A stretch of 17,039 nt of DNA from Coemansia sp. RSA 1804 (lineage: Eukaryota; Kickxellomycota; Kickxellomycetes; Kickxellales; Kickxellaceae): assembly GCA_027578815.1 (NCBI GenBank), contig JANBTH010000455.1:1-17039 (forward strand), given 5' to 3'. The first letter of the stretch is position 1. Each line of letters begins with the position of its first letter. Of this stretch, positions 16,810-17,039 are shown piece after piece. The position numbers and the translations under genes were made by a program. Below the pieces are notes generated by a model. The model saw nothing but the letters and a program-made list of their open reading frames with translations, searched no databases and was not told where the DNA came from.

Positions 16810-17039
16810 ATGACCAGAGAGATAAAAGAGGAAATAATACTTTGCCTTTGCTCAGAGATATGGATTATACATCAAAAGCTTGGCCACGTTGTACCGAGCG
16901 CGTTTTTGTGTGGTTGCTAATTGACTCTTACATTTTTTGAATGTCACTTGTCTAACTGATAGGGTCTCGGATAGAATACAAAAACGCATCTATGGAAGAT
17001 GGACGAGGCAGAGGTTGGAGAATCGTAGTTGCAGCATGC
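16810..17039 (+). CDS. Possible 5' end of a spliced plus-strand gene (truncated by the window)
   Basis: An ATG at 16810 sits in a strong context (ACCACCATGA). It opens MTREIKEEIILCLCSEIW and stops after 36 codons (TAA 16918-16920). Shortly after, TCTAACTGATAG (16951-16962) looks like a fungal branch point (CTAAC, 16952-16956) plus 3' splice site. Beyond it two frames are open to the window end, one reading VSDRIQKRIYGRWTRQRLEN, the other SRIEYKNASMEDGRGRG. None of the possible donors (GT at 16902, 16908, 16910 or 16913) matches GTAAGT/GTATGT well, so the exon boundary is unresolved. No family recognised. If it is not spliced, this is a chance 36-codon frame. Confidence 0.35.

Overview
The window looks like nuclear DNA of a fungus. 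All recognisable genes are eukaryotic housekeeping genes in compact, apparently intronless open frames: a Vps15-type PI3-kinase regulatory subunit, the mitochondrial RNA helicase Suv3, a PCI-domain protein of the Thp1/Csn12/PCID2 family, a Sec14-like CRAL-TRIO protein, a TLC-domain membrane protein and the tail of an IQ-motif (myosin-like) protein. Long single-exon genes, Ser/Gln-rich tails and gaps of a few hundred AT-rich bases would suit an early-diverging fungus such as a member of Kickxellomycotina. That placement is an inference and no rRNA or marker gene is present to test it.

Layout: 1-1989 (+) 3' part of the IQ-motif/myosin-like gene; 2401-3636 (+) PCI protein; 3722-5014 (-) CRAL-TRIO protein, convergent with the PCI gene across only 85 bases; 5015-9292 a 4.3 kb AT-rich island; 9293-12634 (-) VPS15; 13077-15320 (-) SUV3; 15741-16442 (-) TLC-domain protein; 16443-17039 an AT-rich divergent promoter and the possible first exon of a further (+) gene. 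Several open frames begin at non-ATG codons; I moved those starts to the first in-frame ATG (PCI 2401, SUV3 15320, TLC 16442).

The AT-rich island is the part that ordinary annotation does not explain. It holds two diverged direct copies of a ~1.2 kb unit (A about 5742-6942, B about 7958-9208). Each copy has the same order: a degenerate coding-like relic, a conserved block of about 80 bases, a TATA box, a CAA/CAC-rich leader and a tiny gene. The tiny proteins (73 aa at 6626-6847; 41 aa at 8916-9041) share a signature C-x2-C-x13/14-H-x2-H followed by HDKNG, spacing that could make a very small zinc-binding fold, and I do not recognise the family. Copy B has lost the lysine-rich C-terminal tail of copy A through a small deletion and stop codons.

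Functionally the flanking genes are unlinked housekeeping functions: mRNA export/TREX-2-type PCI protein, phospholipid transfer, autophagy and endosomal PI3-kinase, mitochondrial RNA turnover, and a TLC membrane protein. They form no pathway cluster. The duplicated small-gene locus seems to be an accessory insert or local expansion between them.
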